A stretch of DNA of 16,162 nucleotides from Gemmiger_A avium (GCA_019114585.1 DXFE01000056.1:1-16162); one strand, 5' to 3'. Shown: positions 1-5,962, numbered from the stretch's first letter. Numbers and translations are program-made. Notes: a model not told the origin generated them from the sequence alone.

Positions 1-39
1 TTACTCCCGGGCGGCGGGATATGGCTGATCTGGCTGAAT

Positions 40-104
40 CTGGGGGAGATAACATCTCCCCCAGCCCCCTGGAAATCATGGGCGGAATACTCCGCCCATG
101 GGGA
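40..104 (+). repeat. Two-hairpin intergenic repeat F, copy 1 (empty form)
   Basis: Hairpin 1 has perfect 11-bp arms (40-50 and 54-64) around the loop AAC. Hairpin 2 has perfect 10-bp arms (77-86 and 91-100) around the loop ATAC. They are joined by a C-rich spacer ending GGAAAT. The same plan recurs at 14109-14178 with different but still pairing arm sequences, and in enlarged form at 165-330 and 3694-3850. The element lies beyond the jag-operon terminator. Its function is unknown; pairing conserved while sequence changes suggests that structure matters. I see no supportable gene in positions 1-39. Confidence 0.8.
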
Positions 105-117
105 ATATATAAAAAGC

Positions 118-155
118 AAGGCCCGCGCTGACCATAACCGATCAGCGCGGGCCTT
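118..155 (-). terminator. Intrinsic terminator of the rpmH-rnpA-yidD-yidC-jag operon
   Basis: Perfect 14-bp GC-rich stem (118-131 with 142-155) and a 10-nt loop. Read on the minus strand, the stem is followed by GC and then a T-rich tract (about 116-105), which is the correct order for a leftward operon. On the plus strand only a weak ATTTCC follows, so it is mainly a leftward terminator. It lies about 180 bp beyond the jag stop, with a repeat between them. Confidence 0.85.
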
Positions 156-164
156 ATTTCCGTA

Positions 165-330
165 TAATCCCTATGGCCGAAGATATTCGGCCATGTGTTC
201 GGGGGGTATGGGGGCCCGGGTCCGCGAAGCGGCCGGGTCTCCGGTGGAGACCCGGACCGGCAGGGCGGTCGGCGCAGCCGAGCGGGCGCATCGTTGACGC
301 GCCCGCAGCCCTTGGTTATCTCCCCCCATA
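165..330 (-). repeat. Repeat F, copy 3, enlarged by module M, just after the jag stop
   Basis: Read on the minus strand this is the same host as 40-104 and 14109-14178. The outer stem of hairpin 1 is CCCCCATA (323-330) with TATGGGGG (207-214). The spacer CATACCCCCC then leads to hairpin 2, with perfect 9-bp arms 173-181 and 186-194 and loop GATA. Hairpin 1 is interrupted: the remnant of its loop side (315-321, GTTATCT) is still present, and module M (215-313) sits between it and the other arm. The element begins 8 bp after the jag stop codon, in the 3' untranslated region and before the operon terminator. Confidence 0.75.
215..313 (+). repeat. Module M, copy A, inserted inside repeat F copy 3
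   Basis: A 99-bp unit matching 5672-5770 and the complement of 3706-3805 from end to end. In order it holds CCCGGGTC; the mini-hairpin CCGC-GAA-GCGG (around 224-230); a perfect 10-bp hairpin (233-242 with 246-255, loop GGT); the conserved ACCGGC; a short hairpin TCGGC-GCA-GCCGA; and a terminal hairpin GCGGGCGC/GCGCCCGC, ending in CGCAG. It has no plausible coding content. It may be a non-autonomous mobile palindromic element or a structured RNA; I cannot decide which. Confidence 0.8.
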
Positions 331-337
331 TCAGCCC

Positions 338-1399
338 TTATAACTCGATCTTCCCGAACAGGGCGAAATCGGCGGCGTCGTCGATACGCTCGGTGCGGCG
401 GGGTGCGGTGGGCTGGGCGTTCTCGTCGCGGGGCCGGTCAGCGAACTCACGGGCGGGCACGCTGCTGCGGGGGCCCTTGGGGCCGCCCTTGCCGCGCCGG
501 TCATCCCGGCGCCCGTCCCGGCGGCCGCCCTTACCGGACCGGCGGTCGTCCCGGCGCTCCCCGTCACGGCGGGGTCCGCGGCTGCGGGGCAGGCGGTTGT
601 TGGCGTCCGGCGCGGTGGAATAGATCACCACGCGGCGGTCGATACCCTCGCCGGTGCTCTCGCTGCGCACCCCCTCCATCTCGCTGACCGCGCTGTGCAC
701 GATCCGGCGCTCGTAGGGGTTCATCGGCTCCAGCGCAAAGCAGCGGCCGGTCTTGGCAACCTTGGCGGCGGTACGGCGGGCCAGGGTCTGCAGATCCTTC
801 TCCCGCTTGGACCGGTATCCGCCCACATCCAGGCCCAGCTTCACATAGCTGCCCTCCTGGCGGTTGGCCACCAGGCTGGCCAGGTAGCTCAGGGCTTCCA
901 TCGTCTCGCCGCGGCGGCCGATCAGCGCGCCCATGTTATCCCCGTCCACACGCAGAACGGTGGCTTCGCCCTGGCGCAGGGCGGTGATGCGGCAGTTCTC
1001 CGCGCCCATCAGGCGGAAGATACCGGTCAGGTACTCGGCGGCGGCTTTCAGGTTGGGGCTCTGTTCCAGATCCAGCTCCTCGCCGTCGGCTTCGCTTTCC
1101 GCCTCGGCGGGGGCGGCGGTTTCTTCTTCCGCGCTCTCCTCCGCAGCCGGTTCAGCGGCCGGGGTTTCCTCTTCGGGTTCAGCGGGGGCCGCAGCCTCCT
1201 CCTGCACCGGGGCCGGCGCAGGTTTTTCCTGCTGCGGGGCGGGCTCGTCCTCCACCACCACACGCACACGGGCGGGAATGGTCTTGAACAGCCGGCGGGC
1301 AGGCAGGTCCACGATCTCCGGGGTCACGTCCTCGCCCAGCTGGGCATGGGCCGCGGCCATCGCTTCCTCAATGGTCTTGCCGGTGAAAAACAGTTCCAT
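338..1399 (-). CDS. jag: Jag / KhpB family RNA-binding protein
   Basis: 353 residues. Jag proteins (KhpB) bind RNA and act with the membrane insertase and in cell-elongation control; the name comes from SpoIIIJ-associated gene. Residues 1-50 are the Jag N-terminal domain. Residues 51-112 are a Glu/Ala/Pro-rich acidic linker. A KH domain (about 115-190) carries the loop LIGRRGET (159-166), and an R3H domain (about 195-260) carries NPYERRIVHS (227-236). Residues 265-320 form an Arg/Gly/Asp-rich tail with a near-duplicated unit (277-292 and 293-306). The acidic linker and basic tail make it much longer than the B. subtilis protein of about 208 residues. The start is fixed by AAGGAGGG, which is formed by the last codons of yidC; the two genes are 6 nt apart and probably translationally coupled. 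Family assignment is firm. Confidence 0.95.
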   Translation of the reverse strand: MELFFTGKTIEEAMAAAHAQLGEDVTPEIVDLPARRLFKTIPARVRVVVEDEPAPQQEKPAPAPVQEEAAAPAEPEEETPAAEPAAEESAEEETAAPAEAESEADGEELDLEQSPNLKAAAEYLTGIFRLMGAENCRITALRQGEATVLRVDGDNMGALIGRRGETMEALSYLASLVANRQEGSYVKLGLDVGGYRSKREKDLQTLARRTAAKVAKTGRCFALEPMNPYERRIVHSAVSEMEGVRSESTGEGIDRRVVIYSTAPDANNRLPRSRGPRRDGERRDDRRSGKGGRRDGRRDDRRGKGGPKGPRSSVPAREFADRPRDENAQPTAPRRTERIDDAADFALFGKIEL

Positions 1400-1405
1400 T
1401 GCTCA

Positions 1406-2458
1406 TCAACCCTCCTTAGTATTCGTCAGCGGGGTGGTGCGCTCGTCCTTGTATTTCTCGGCGTCCTCGGCGCGGGCCTTTTCCAGCCGCAGCCGGATCA
1501 TCTCGGCCTCGCCCACCTCGCGGGTGACGGTCTCGCCGGTGGCCTTGTCCACCACCGTAACAGCCTTCTTTTTCTTGCGCTCGGCCCGCTTGGCTTCCAG
1601 TTCCGCCTGCATCTGGGCCTTCATCTTCTCGGGGTCATACATCTTCTTGGTGATCAGGGTCTGCACAAACATCATCAGGTTGCTGATGGTGTAGTACATG
1701 GAGAAGCCCACGGGAATGGTGAAGCTGATCCACACAAACATCAGGCTCATGATCCAGGGCATCCACTTCATGCTGCCCTGCATCTCCTGGCCGCTGGCCC
1801 GCATGGTGATGACGTTCAGCAGGCACATGGTCACGATGCTCAGCAGCGGCCAGATCAGCAGCATGTTGAACTCCAGGGACGGGGTACCCGCCAGGTCCAC
1901 GCCAAAGAATTTCATGTCAAAGCCCTGGATGGCGTTGACCTGCGCCTCGGTGAAGCCCAGGGAGGTGGCGGTGGCCATATCCATGCCGCGCACCAGCTGC
2001 ATCAGGGTGCTCTGGCTGGTGTAGTTGGCGGCGTTCAGGGTGGCCAGACCCAGCGCGTTGACCTGCTCAATGGCGGAGGCGATCACGTCGCTGCCCACGC
2101 CCACAATGTACTCCAGGGGCTTGGCCACGACGCCCACCACGCCCAGCATGACGAACATGTTCAGGAACATGGGCAGGCAGCCGGCGGTGGGGCTGTAGCC
2201 GTATTCTTCCTGGAGCTTCATCAGCTCTTCGTTCTGTTTCTGGCGGTTGTTGGCGTACTTTTTCTGGATCTCGGCGATCAGCGGCTGATACACCGACATC
2301 TTGGCCATGCTCTTCTGCTGCTTGACAGCCAGCGGGAACCGCAGGAAACCGATCAGCACCGTGAAGATGATGATCGACCAGCCGTAGTTGCCCACAAAGC
2401 CATAGATAAACCGCATGATGATGGCCAACAGGGGTGAGAGCAGATAGAAAATATTCAT
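1406..2458 (-). CDS. yidC: YidC/Oxa1/SpoIIIJ family membrane protein insertase
   Basis: 350 residues. It inserts and folds membrane proteins, alone or with SecYEG. Hydrophobic segments are visible near residues 5-20, 26-43, 95-112, 198-217 and 232-270. The first core segment ends in FLRFPL, with R40 in the place of the conserved groove arginine. The cytoplasmic coiled segment (about 45-90) is charged, and the C-terminus (about 272-350) is a basic-to-charged tail suited to ribosome contact. The N-terminus has no lipobox cysteine, unlike B. subtilis SpoIIIJ. A segment of about 75 residues (115-190) between core segments is longer than in short Gram-positive homologues. The ribosome-binding site is weak (GGAAC about 5-10 nt before ATG). 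It is followed directly by jag, as is usual. Confidence 0.95.
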   Translation of the reverse strand: MNIFYLLSPLLAIIMRFIYGFVGNYGWSIIIFTVLIGFLRFPLAVKQQKSMAKMSVYQPLIAEIQKKYANNRQKQNEELMKLQEEYGYSPTAGCLPMFLNMFVMLGVVGVVAKPLEYIVGVGSDVIASAIEQVNALGLATLNAANYTSQSTLMQLVRGMDMATATSLGFTEAQVNAIQGFDMKFFGVDLAGTPSLEFNMLLIWPLLSIVTMCLLNVITMRASGQEMQGSMKWMPWIMSLMFVWISFTIPVGFSMYYTISNLMMFVQTLITKKMYDPEKMKAQMQAELEAKRAERKKKKAVTVVDKATGETVTREVGEAEMIRLRLEKARAEDAEKYKDERTTPLTNTKEG

Positions 2459-2572
2459 GCTTTGTTCCGTTCCGCCCCGCTTGCGCGCCGGAGCTTTGTA
2501 TTTTTATCGAAGGACACAGACCGCGCAACCGCCCGCGTCATGAGAGGCTTAATAAAAAGAAAAGGCGCCGCG

Positions 2573-2604
2573 TTTTCCACATCCGGGGCCGGAATTGTGG
2601 AAAA
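2573..2604. promoter_or_regulatory. Inverted DnaA-box pair 1 (14-bp spacing), also a possible RNA hairpin
   Basis: TTTTCCACA (2573-2581) and its exact complement TGTGGAAAA (2596-2604) are separated by 14 bp, the same geometry as at 3632-3663 and 6018-6049. It lies between yidD and yidC, 1 bp from the yidD stop. In the transcript the arms would also pair, with an inner TCCG/CGGA stem, and a T-rich stretch follows about 8 nt later (rc of 2550-2563). An attenuator or processing hairpin is therefore an alternative reading. Confidence 0.6.
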
Positions 2605-2605
2605 C

Positions 2606-2872
2606 TCACCCCCGTTTATCCCGGTGCAGCCGGCGGGCGGGATTGCGCCAGCGGCCTTTTTCCGGCACGGGGTCATAGCCCCAGCGGCCGAAAGGATTGC
2701 AGCGCAGAATCCGCCAGGCGCCCAGCACACAACCCTTGAGCGGGCCATGGATCTGGATCGCCTGCAGGGTATACTCGCTGCAGGTGGGCTCAAACCGGCA
2801 GTTGGAACTCAGATGGGGGCTGATGCGCCGCTGATAGAACCGGATCATGCCGGTGAGCGCCCGTGTCAGCAT
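2606..2872 (-). CDS. yidD: YidD membrane protein insertion efficiency factor
   Basis: 88 residues, typical of the YidD (DUF37) family, which assists YidC-dependent insertion at the inner face of the membrane. It shows the family pattern: an amphipathic N-terminus with IRFYQRRISPH, then CRFEPTCSEYTLQAI with paired cysteines, RILRCNPF, and the ending GYDPVPEK followed by a basic tail. The chosen start gives the usual N-terminal helix before RFYQ. Its ATG overlaps the rnpA stop (ATGCTGA), a translational-coupling arrangement. The 147-bp space to yidC carries a DnaA-box pair or hairpin. Confidence 0.95.
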   Translation of the reverse strand: MLTRALTGMIRFYQRRISPHLSSNCRFEPTCSEYTLQAIQIHGPLKGCVLGAWRILRCNPFGRWGYDPVPEKGRWRNPARRLHRDKRG

Positions 2873-3201
2873 GTGGGCAAACCGGCCTTGGCCAGCAACT
2901 GGCGCACGACGGGTTCCAGCTGGGTGCTTTTGCAGTGGGGGGTACGGCCCCGGGCCACAAAGACCAGGTCGTAGCCGCCCACATCCAGCGGCAGGGTTTT
3001 ATACAAAGCCGCCCGGATCACCCGGCGGGCCCGGTTCCGGGTGACCGCCTTGCCGATTTTTTTGGTGGCGGTAAGGCCCACGCGGGTATGGCCCAGGCGG
3101 TTTTTATTTACGTACAGCACCAGACAGGGGTGCACAAAGCTTTTGCCCCGGCGATAGGCCCGGGAAAATTCGGTGTTGCGGCAGATAGGGCGATAGCGCA
3201 T
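2866..3201 (-). CDS. rnpA: Ribonuclease P protein component
   Basis: 111 residues. It is the protein subunit that helps the RNase P RNA bind precursor tRNA 5' leaders. The family basic signature KAVTRNRARRVIRAA is seen at about residues 51-65, after the CLVLYV and RVGLTATKKIG strands. The start at 3201 is chosen over an ATG 21 codons upstream because GGGGAAGG lies 10 nt before it and because homologues begin close to the RNxEF motif (here RNTEF). The upstream extension is hydrophobic and lies in the intergenic hairpin region. It follows rpmH and overlaps yidD by 7 nt. Confidence 0.95.
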   Translation of the reverse strand: MRYRPICRNTEFSRAYRRGKSFVHPCLVLYVNKNRLGHTRVGLTATKKIGKAVTRNRARRVIRAALYKTLPLDVGGYDLVFVARGRTPHCKSTQLEPVVRQLLAKAGLPTC

Positions 3202-3218
3202 AGAAAACAAGCCTTCCC

Positions 3219-3290
3219 CGGGCAGAAAAAATTTTGCCCGAATATGGAAAAATAAGGCCACCAAGCAGCGGAGCCGGCCCGTGACGGGCC
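3219..3290 (-). promoter_or_regulatory. Two hairpins in the rpmH-rnpA spacer
   Basis: The 137-nt spacer has GGCCCG-TGA-CGGGCC (3276-3290) and CGGGCA/TGCCCG (3219-3224 with 3235-3240), the latter with an A/T-rich loop. The second stem ends at the first base of the rnpA ribosome-binding site. They could serve as processing or stabilising structures that let L34 be made in excess over RnpA. This is inference from position only. Confidence 0.4.
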
Positions 3291-3338
3291 CGCCCTCTCC
3301 TCAGCGACCTTGCTTTTTCACCTTGCTCATAAAAGGGA

Positions 3339-3473
3339 TCAGGCAGCCAGTTTGGCGCGGCCCTTGGCGCGGCGAGCCTTGATGACCTTACGGCCGCTGC
3401 GGCTGGACATGCGGTTCAGGAAACCGTGAACAGCGCTGCGCTGACGCTTTTTGGGCTGATAGGTACGCTTCAT
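3339..3473 (-). CDS. rpmH: 50S ribosomal protein L34 (bL34)
   Basis: 44 residues, the standard length. It starts MKRTYQPKKRQR and continues with VHGFLNRMSSRSGR, KVIKARRAKGR and a short KLAA end; the whole protein matches the family. GGAGGG lies 6 nt upstream of the ATG. It is the first gene of the leftward operon and has a strong promoter about 80 bp upstream. The rpmH-rnpA-yidD-yidC-jag order next to dnaA is the classical origin-side arrangement in bacteria. Confidence 0.98.
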   Translation of the reverse strand: MKRTYQPKKRQRSAVHGFLNRMSSRSGRKVIKARRAKGRAKLAA

Positions 3474-3520
3474 CTTACACCCTCCAGTCACTGTGCCGGG
3501 GCCTGCCCGGCGGGTTTGCC

Positions 3521-3540
3521 GTCTTTCGCGCGCGAAAGAC
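3521..3540. repeat. Perfect 20-bp palindrome in the rpmH 5' leader
   Basis: GTCTTTCGCG and its exact complement are adjacent with no spacer, just downstream of the predicted rpmH transcription start (near 3550). As RNA it gives an 8-bp stem with a CGCG loop near the 5' end; as DNA it could be a dimeric operator. Confidence 0.7.
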
Positions 3541-3556
3541 AGCCTTGCAAATTAAA

Positions 3557-3586
3557 AGTATAAACGACATATACGGCGGCTGTCAA
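3557..3586 (-). promoter_or_regulatory. rpmH operon promoter
   Basis: On the minus strand there is a perfect -35 TTGACA (3581-3586), an 18-bp spacer and the -10 TATACT (3557-3562), matching the housekeeping sigma consensus well. The expected start is near 3550, giving a leader of about 75 nt. This is the best-matching promoter in the window, as expected for a ribosomal protein gene. Confidence 0.85.
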
Positions 3587-3631
3587 GCATTTTTTCTTTT
3601 CAGCCGGTGAAATTCCCCGCACACGGCCGGG

Positions 3632-3663
3632 TTTTCCACAAATTGGCGCAGGATTGTGGAAAG
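3632..3663. promoter_or_regulatory. Inverted DnaA-box pair 2 (14-bp spacing)
   Basis: TTTTCCACA (3632-3640) and TGTGGAAAG (3655-3663) are separated by 14 bp, within a conserved frame GTTTTCCACA ... ATTGTGGAAA shared with the pair at 2573-2604. It lies about 45 bp upstream of the rpmH -35 and about 550 bp upstream of dnaA. A further single near-match, GGTGGAAAA, is at 3939-3947. This is probably the upstream part of a multipartite oriC. Confidence 0.7.
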
Positions 3664-3693
3664 CTTGGGGCGGCAGCGGGGGAATTAGCCGAT

Positions 3694-3850
3694 CTGGGGG
3701 TCAGTAAGGGCTGCGGGCGCAACAATTATGCCCCCGCCCGGCTGCCGCCGGCCGCCCTGCCGGTCCAAGGCCGCACCGTGGCCTTGGCCGCTTCGCGGAC
3801 CCGGGCCCCCAGCCCCCCTTTTGTCGGGCCGGATATCCCCGGCCCTCGGG
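3694..3850 (+). repeat. Repeat F, copy 4, enlarged by module M
   Basis: The outer stem is CTGGGGG (3694-3700) with CCCCCAG (3806-3812). A C-rich spacer follows, then hairpin 2 with GGGCCGG (3826-3832) and CCGGCCC (3839-3845), then TCGGGAA. The order and spacing match copy 1 (40-104), whose hairpin 1 also uses CTGGGGG/CCCCCAG. Module M (3706-3805) fills hairpin 1. The element lies between the rpmH and dnaA promoters. Apart from a lone DnaA-box-like site at 3939 and an AT-rich stretch at 4060-4135, I see nothing definite in 3851-4100. Confidence 0.7.
3706..3805 (-). repeat. Module M, copy D, inserted inside repeat F copy 4
   Basis: Read on the minus strand it aligns along its whole length with 215-313. 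It has CCCGGGTC, the mini-hairpin GCGAAGC (complement of 3790-3796), the GGT-loop hairpin with arms CCAAGGCCAC and GCGGCCTTGG (one mismatch), ACCGGC, CCGGC-GGCA-GCCGG, and the terminal arm TGCGCCCGCAG. The GGT-hairpin arms differ completely from copy A yet still pair. Confidence 0.8.
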
Positions 3851-4103
3851 AAATGAAGAATACAGTCTCTTGAACGGCTTCTCTGGCAAACTCGCCCGGA
3901 AAGGCCCGGCCATTCGCCCGGGTTCGCCCATGGGAACCGGTGGAAAATCGGGGTACAATACAGGTGGAGAGCTTTCCGGCAGGATGCGGCGGCTTTTCCG
4001 GCGGGGGCGCCCCTGCCGGGGGATTTTTCCGCCGCGGCACACCCGCGCCGCCCCGGGTGCTATAAATACCTTTTAATAAATTATTTTAGCGGCCGGTTTT
4101 TTA

Positions 4104-4132
4104 TTGCTCTGACGGTCATTTTGTGATATGAT
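4104..4132 (+). promoter_or_regulatory. Probable dnaA promoter (extended -10)
   Basis: TTGCTC (4104-4109), 17 bp, then TGA-TATGAT, an extended -10 with the hexamer at 4127-4132. The -35 is poor, so the TGN element probably matters. The expected start is near 4139, giving a leader of about 70 nt with a small GCCCC-GCG-GGGGC hairpin (4164-4176) before the ribosome-binding site. The surrounding 4060-4135 is the most AT-rich stretch upstream of dnaA. Confidence 0.6.
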
Positions 4133-4209
4133 AAATCCATATGACATTGCATAAAAAACGCAGGCCCCGCGGGGGCGCAAGGAGAAAATTGGAGAGAGTG
4201 TAAACGCCT

Positions 4210-5559
4210 ATGGATTCTTTCAACGACGTATTCCAGGCCGCACAGGCCTACTGCAAGGAGCGCATGGTGGACGCCACCTACAACCTGTACATTGCCGGGC
4301 TGGAGCCGATCAGCTTTGAGGGTTCCGGTCAGGTGACCCTGCGGGTGCGCAACGACTTCATCTGCAAGATCGTGCGGGAGCGGTATCTTCCCATGCTGGA
4401 AGAGGCCTTCAAATCCGTGCTGGGTTTTGACGTTCTGATCGACCTGGTGGTGCCCTCCGACAGCCCGGCCCCCGCGCCGGTTCCCGCTGCCGAGGGGGAC
4501 AGCCGCCCCGCCGCGGCCCCGTCCCAGCCGGACGAGCTGCCCAGCGGCAAATACGAGTTCACCTTTGAGAACTTCATCAAGGGCTCGTCCAACCAGTTCG
4601 CCTACGCCGCCGCCCAGGCGGTGGCCGCGAACCCCTCCGGCGCCTACAATCCGCTGTTCATCTACGGCCAGAGCGGTCTGGGCAAGACCCACCTGCTGAA
4701 CGCCATCCAGATCGAGATCCGCAAGAACCATCCGGATTTCAACATTGTCTACGTTCCCTGTGAAAAGTTCACCAACGAGATCATCACCGCCATCCGGGCC
4801 GGCACCACCGAGCAGTTCCGGTACAAGTACCGGGAGGCCGACGTGCTGCTGGTGGACGATATCCAGTTCATCGCGGGCAAGGAGAGCACCCAGGAAGAAT
4901 TCTTCCACACCTTCAACACCCTGCACGAGGCCCACAAGCAGATCGTGCTGGCCAGCGACCGTCCCGCCAAGGAGATCAAGAGCCTGGAGGAACGTCTGCG
5001 CACCCGGTTTGAGTGGGGCCTGACCGCCGATATCCAGCCGCCCGATTTTGAGACCCGGGTGGCCATCATCCGGCGCAAGGCGGAACTGCTGCGGCTGGAC
5101 ATCCCCGACGATGTGACCGAGTTCATCGCGAACCATTTGAAGAACAACATCCGGCAGCTGGAGGGCGCGGTCAAGAAGCTGAACGCCTACCACATGCTGG
5201 AAGGCATCGAACCGGTGATCGGCGTGGCCCAGAATGCCATCAAGGACATTCTGAACGAGACCCAGCCGGTGCCCATCACGATTGAGAAGATCATCAGCGA
5301 GGTGGGCCGCACCTACAACGTGAGCCCCACCGACATCCGCGGCCCCAAGCGCAACAGCAATATCTCCGCCGCCCGCCGCACCGCCATCTACGTACTGCGT
5401 GAGATCACCGGCATGAGCATGGAGGACATCGGCAAGGAATTCGGCGGCCGGGACCACTCCACCGTGGTCTACGCCATCAAGGTGATGGAAAAGGATATCG
5501 CCGCCGACCAGCGCCTGCGGGAAACCGTGGAGGATATTATTAAGAATGTGAGGGCGTGA
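4210..5559 (+). CDS. dnaA: Chromosomal replication initiator DnaA
   Basis: 449 residues, normal length. DnaA binds DnaA boxes, oligomerises with ATP and opens oriC. Domain I covers about residues 1-80. Domain II is a short Pro/Ala linker, about 82-112. The AAA+ domain III begins at YEFTFENF (about 115) with Walker A GQSGLGKTH (153-161), Walker B LLVDDIQF (213-220) and the arginine-finger region RLRTRFEWG. Domain IV (about 350-449) carries the DnaA signature GRDHSTVVYAI (413-423). The ATG follows GGAGAG by 13 nt, a slightly long spacing, with a second AAGGAG further upstream. The local boxes are TTTTCCACA-type rather than the classical TTATCCACA. No gene follows for 927 bp, which is where the main oriC lies. 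Confidence 0.99.
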   Translation: MDSFNDVFQAAQAYCKERMVDATYNLYIAGLEPISFEGSGQVTLRVRNDFICKIVRERYLPMLEEAFKSVLGFDVLIDLVVPSDSPAPAPVPAAEGDSRPAAAPSQPDELPSGKYEFTFENFIKGSSNQFAYAAAQAVAANPSGAYNPLFIYGQSGLGKTHLLNAIQIEIRKNHPDFNIVYVPCEKFTNEIITAIRAGTTEQFRYKYREADVLLVDDIQFIAGKESTQEEFFHTFNTLHEAHKQIVLASDRPAKEIKSLEERLRTRFEWGLTADIQPPDFETRVAIIRRKAELLRLDIPDDVTEFIANHLKNNIRQLEGAVKKLNAYHMLEGIEPVIGVAQNAIKDILNETQPVPITIEKIISEVGRTYNVSPTDIRGPKRNSNISAARRTAIYVLREITGMSMEDIGKEFGGRDHSTVVYAIKVMEKDIAADQRLRETVEDIIKNVRA

Positions 5560-5568
5560 GAGGTATAG

Positions 5569-5825
5569 CTGCGAGGCGAATCGGTGCCCGCAGGGTGCCG
5601 ATGAGCCCGCAGATGTCTCTTTACGTAGCGGACGGCTGTGGAGGGCTGTGGGGGCCGGGCAAAGCCGGGGTCCCGGGTCTGCGAAGCAGCTAAGGCCCCG
5701 GTGGGGCCTTAGACCGGCGAAACGGTTTGCGAAGCAAAACTGGCGCATGCTTGTTGCGCCCGTAGTTTCCAAAGGCCATTTATCCCACACCCGCAACAGC
5801 CGGGAGCGGCCCGGGGCGCATTGCC
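5569..5825 (-). repeat. Repeat G, copy 1, enlarged by module M, just after the dnaA stop
   Basis: Its minus strand aligns with 13861-14024 in this order: a segment with GCTCCCGGCTGTT; GGGTGTGGGATAAA (outer arm CCCACA at 5784-5789 on the plus strand, pairing with TGTGGG 5647-5652); GGCCTTTGG; then module M where copy 2 has none; then GGCTTTGCCCGGCCCCCACA; CCGTCCGCT; and a final 44-bp hairpin unit CTGCGG...CTCGCAG (5569-5612). Inside that unit, 5580-5589 and 5593-5602 form a 10-bp RNA stem with two G-U pairs. It starts 10 bp after the dnaA stop, in antisense orientation to dnaA. Confidence 0.75.
5672..5770 (+). repeat. Module M, copy B, inserted inside repeat G copy 1
   Basis: 99 bp aligning end to end with 215-313. 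The GGT-loop hairpin has perfect 10-bp arms CTAAGGCCCC (5690-5699) and GGGGCCTTAG (5703-5712). GCGAAGC occurs twice (5681-5687 and 5729-5735). The terminal hairpin is GGCGCA/TGCGCC. This is the most divergent copy, and its host repeat is unrelated to that of the other two copies. Confidence 0.8.
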
Positions 5826-5917
5826 TATAAAACTCCACTCCCAAAAACGGGGCGCACAACCCCGCGCCAGTGGTGGAGCCCGCCACCTATCCCCCCATCA
5901 CCCAATAGGAAACCCCC

Positions 5918-5962
5918 CTGCGGATTTATCAGCCCCCTCAACCAAGGCCGACGAATCCGCAG
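5918..5962 (+). repeat. Orphan copy of the 45-bp terminal hairpin of repeat G
   Basis: A 45-bp unit with perfect 9-bp ends CTGCGGATT and AATCCGCAG. It resembles the end unit of repeat G copy 2 (13980-14024, also 45 bp) but lacks the rest of G. Just upstream, 5833-5878 holds another imperfect hairpin (CTCCAC/GTGGAG around CGGGG/CCCCG). Otherwise 5826-6017 shows nothing I can name. Confidence 0.5.

Noticed and set aside
1..28. Possible end of a rightward gene (YSRAAGYG, stop at 26-28), or of a leftward gene at the TTA
   Set aside because: Too few codons to judge. A gene end just before repeat F would fit the pattern, but this cannot be supported.
695..2437. 580-codon plus-strand open frame opposite jag and yidC
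   Set aside because: Its His/Gln/Gly-rich translation is the complement of real genes with clear ribosome-binding sites.
3301..3330. Nine-codon basic peptide MSKVKKQGR on the minus strand between rpmH and rnpA
   Set aside because: It has no ribosome-binding site before its ATG and is too short to support.
3954..3959. TACAAT as an upstream dnaA promoter
   Set aside because: There is no acceptable -35 at 16-18 bp and no extended -10; the 4104-4132 site is better.
4081..5886. 601-codon open frame on the minus strand opposite dnaA
   Set aside because: Antisense shadow of dnaA in GC-rich sequence. The composition is rich in His, Gly, Asp and Val with no recognisable domain, and dnaA is certain.
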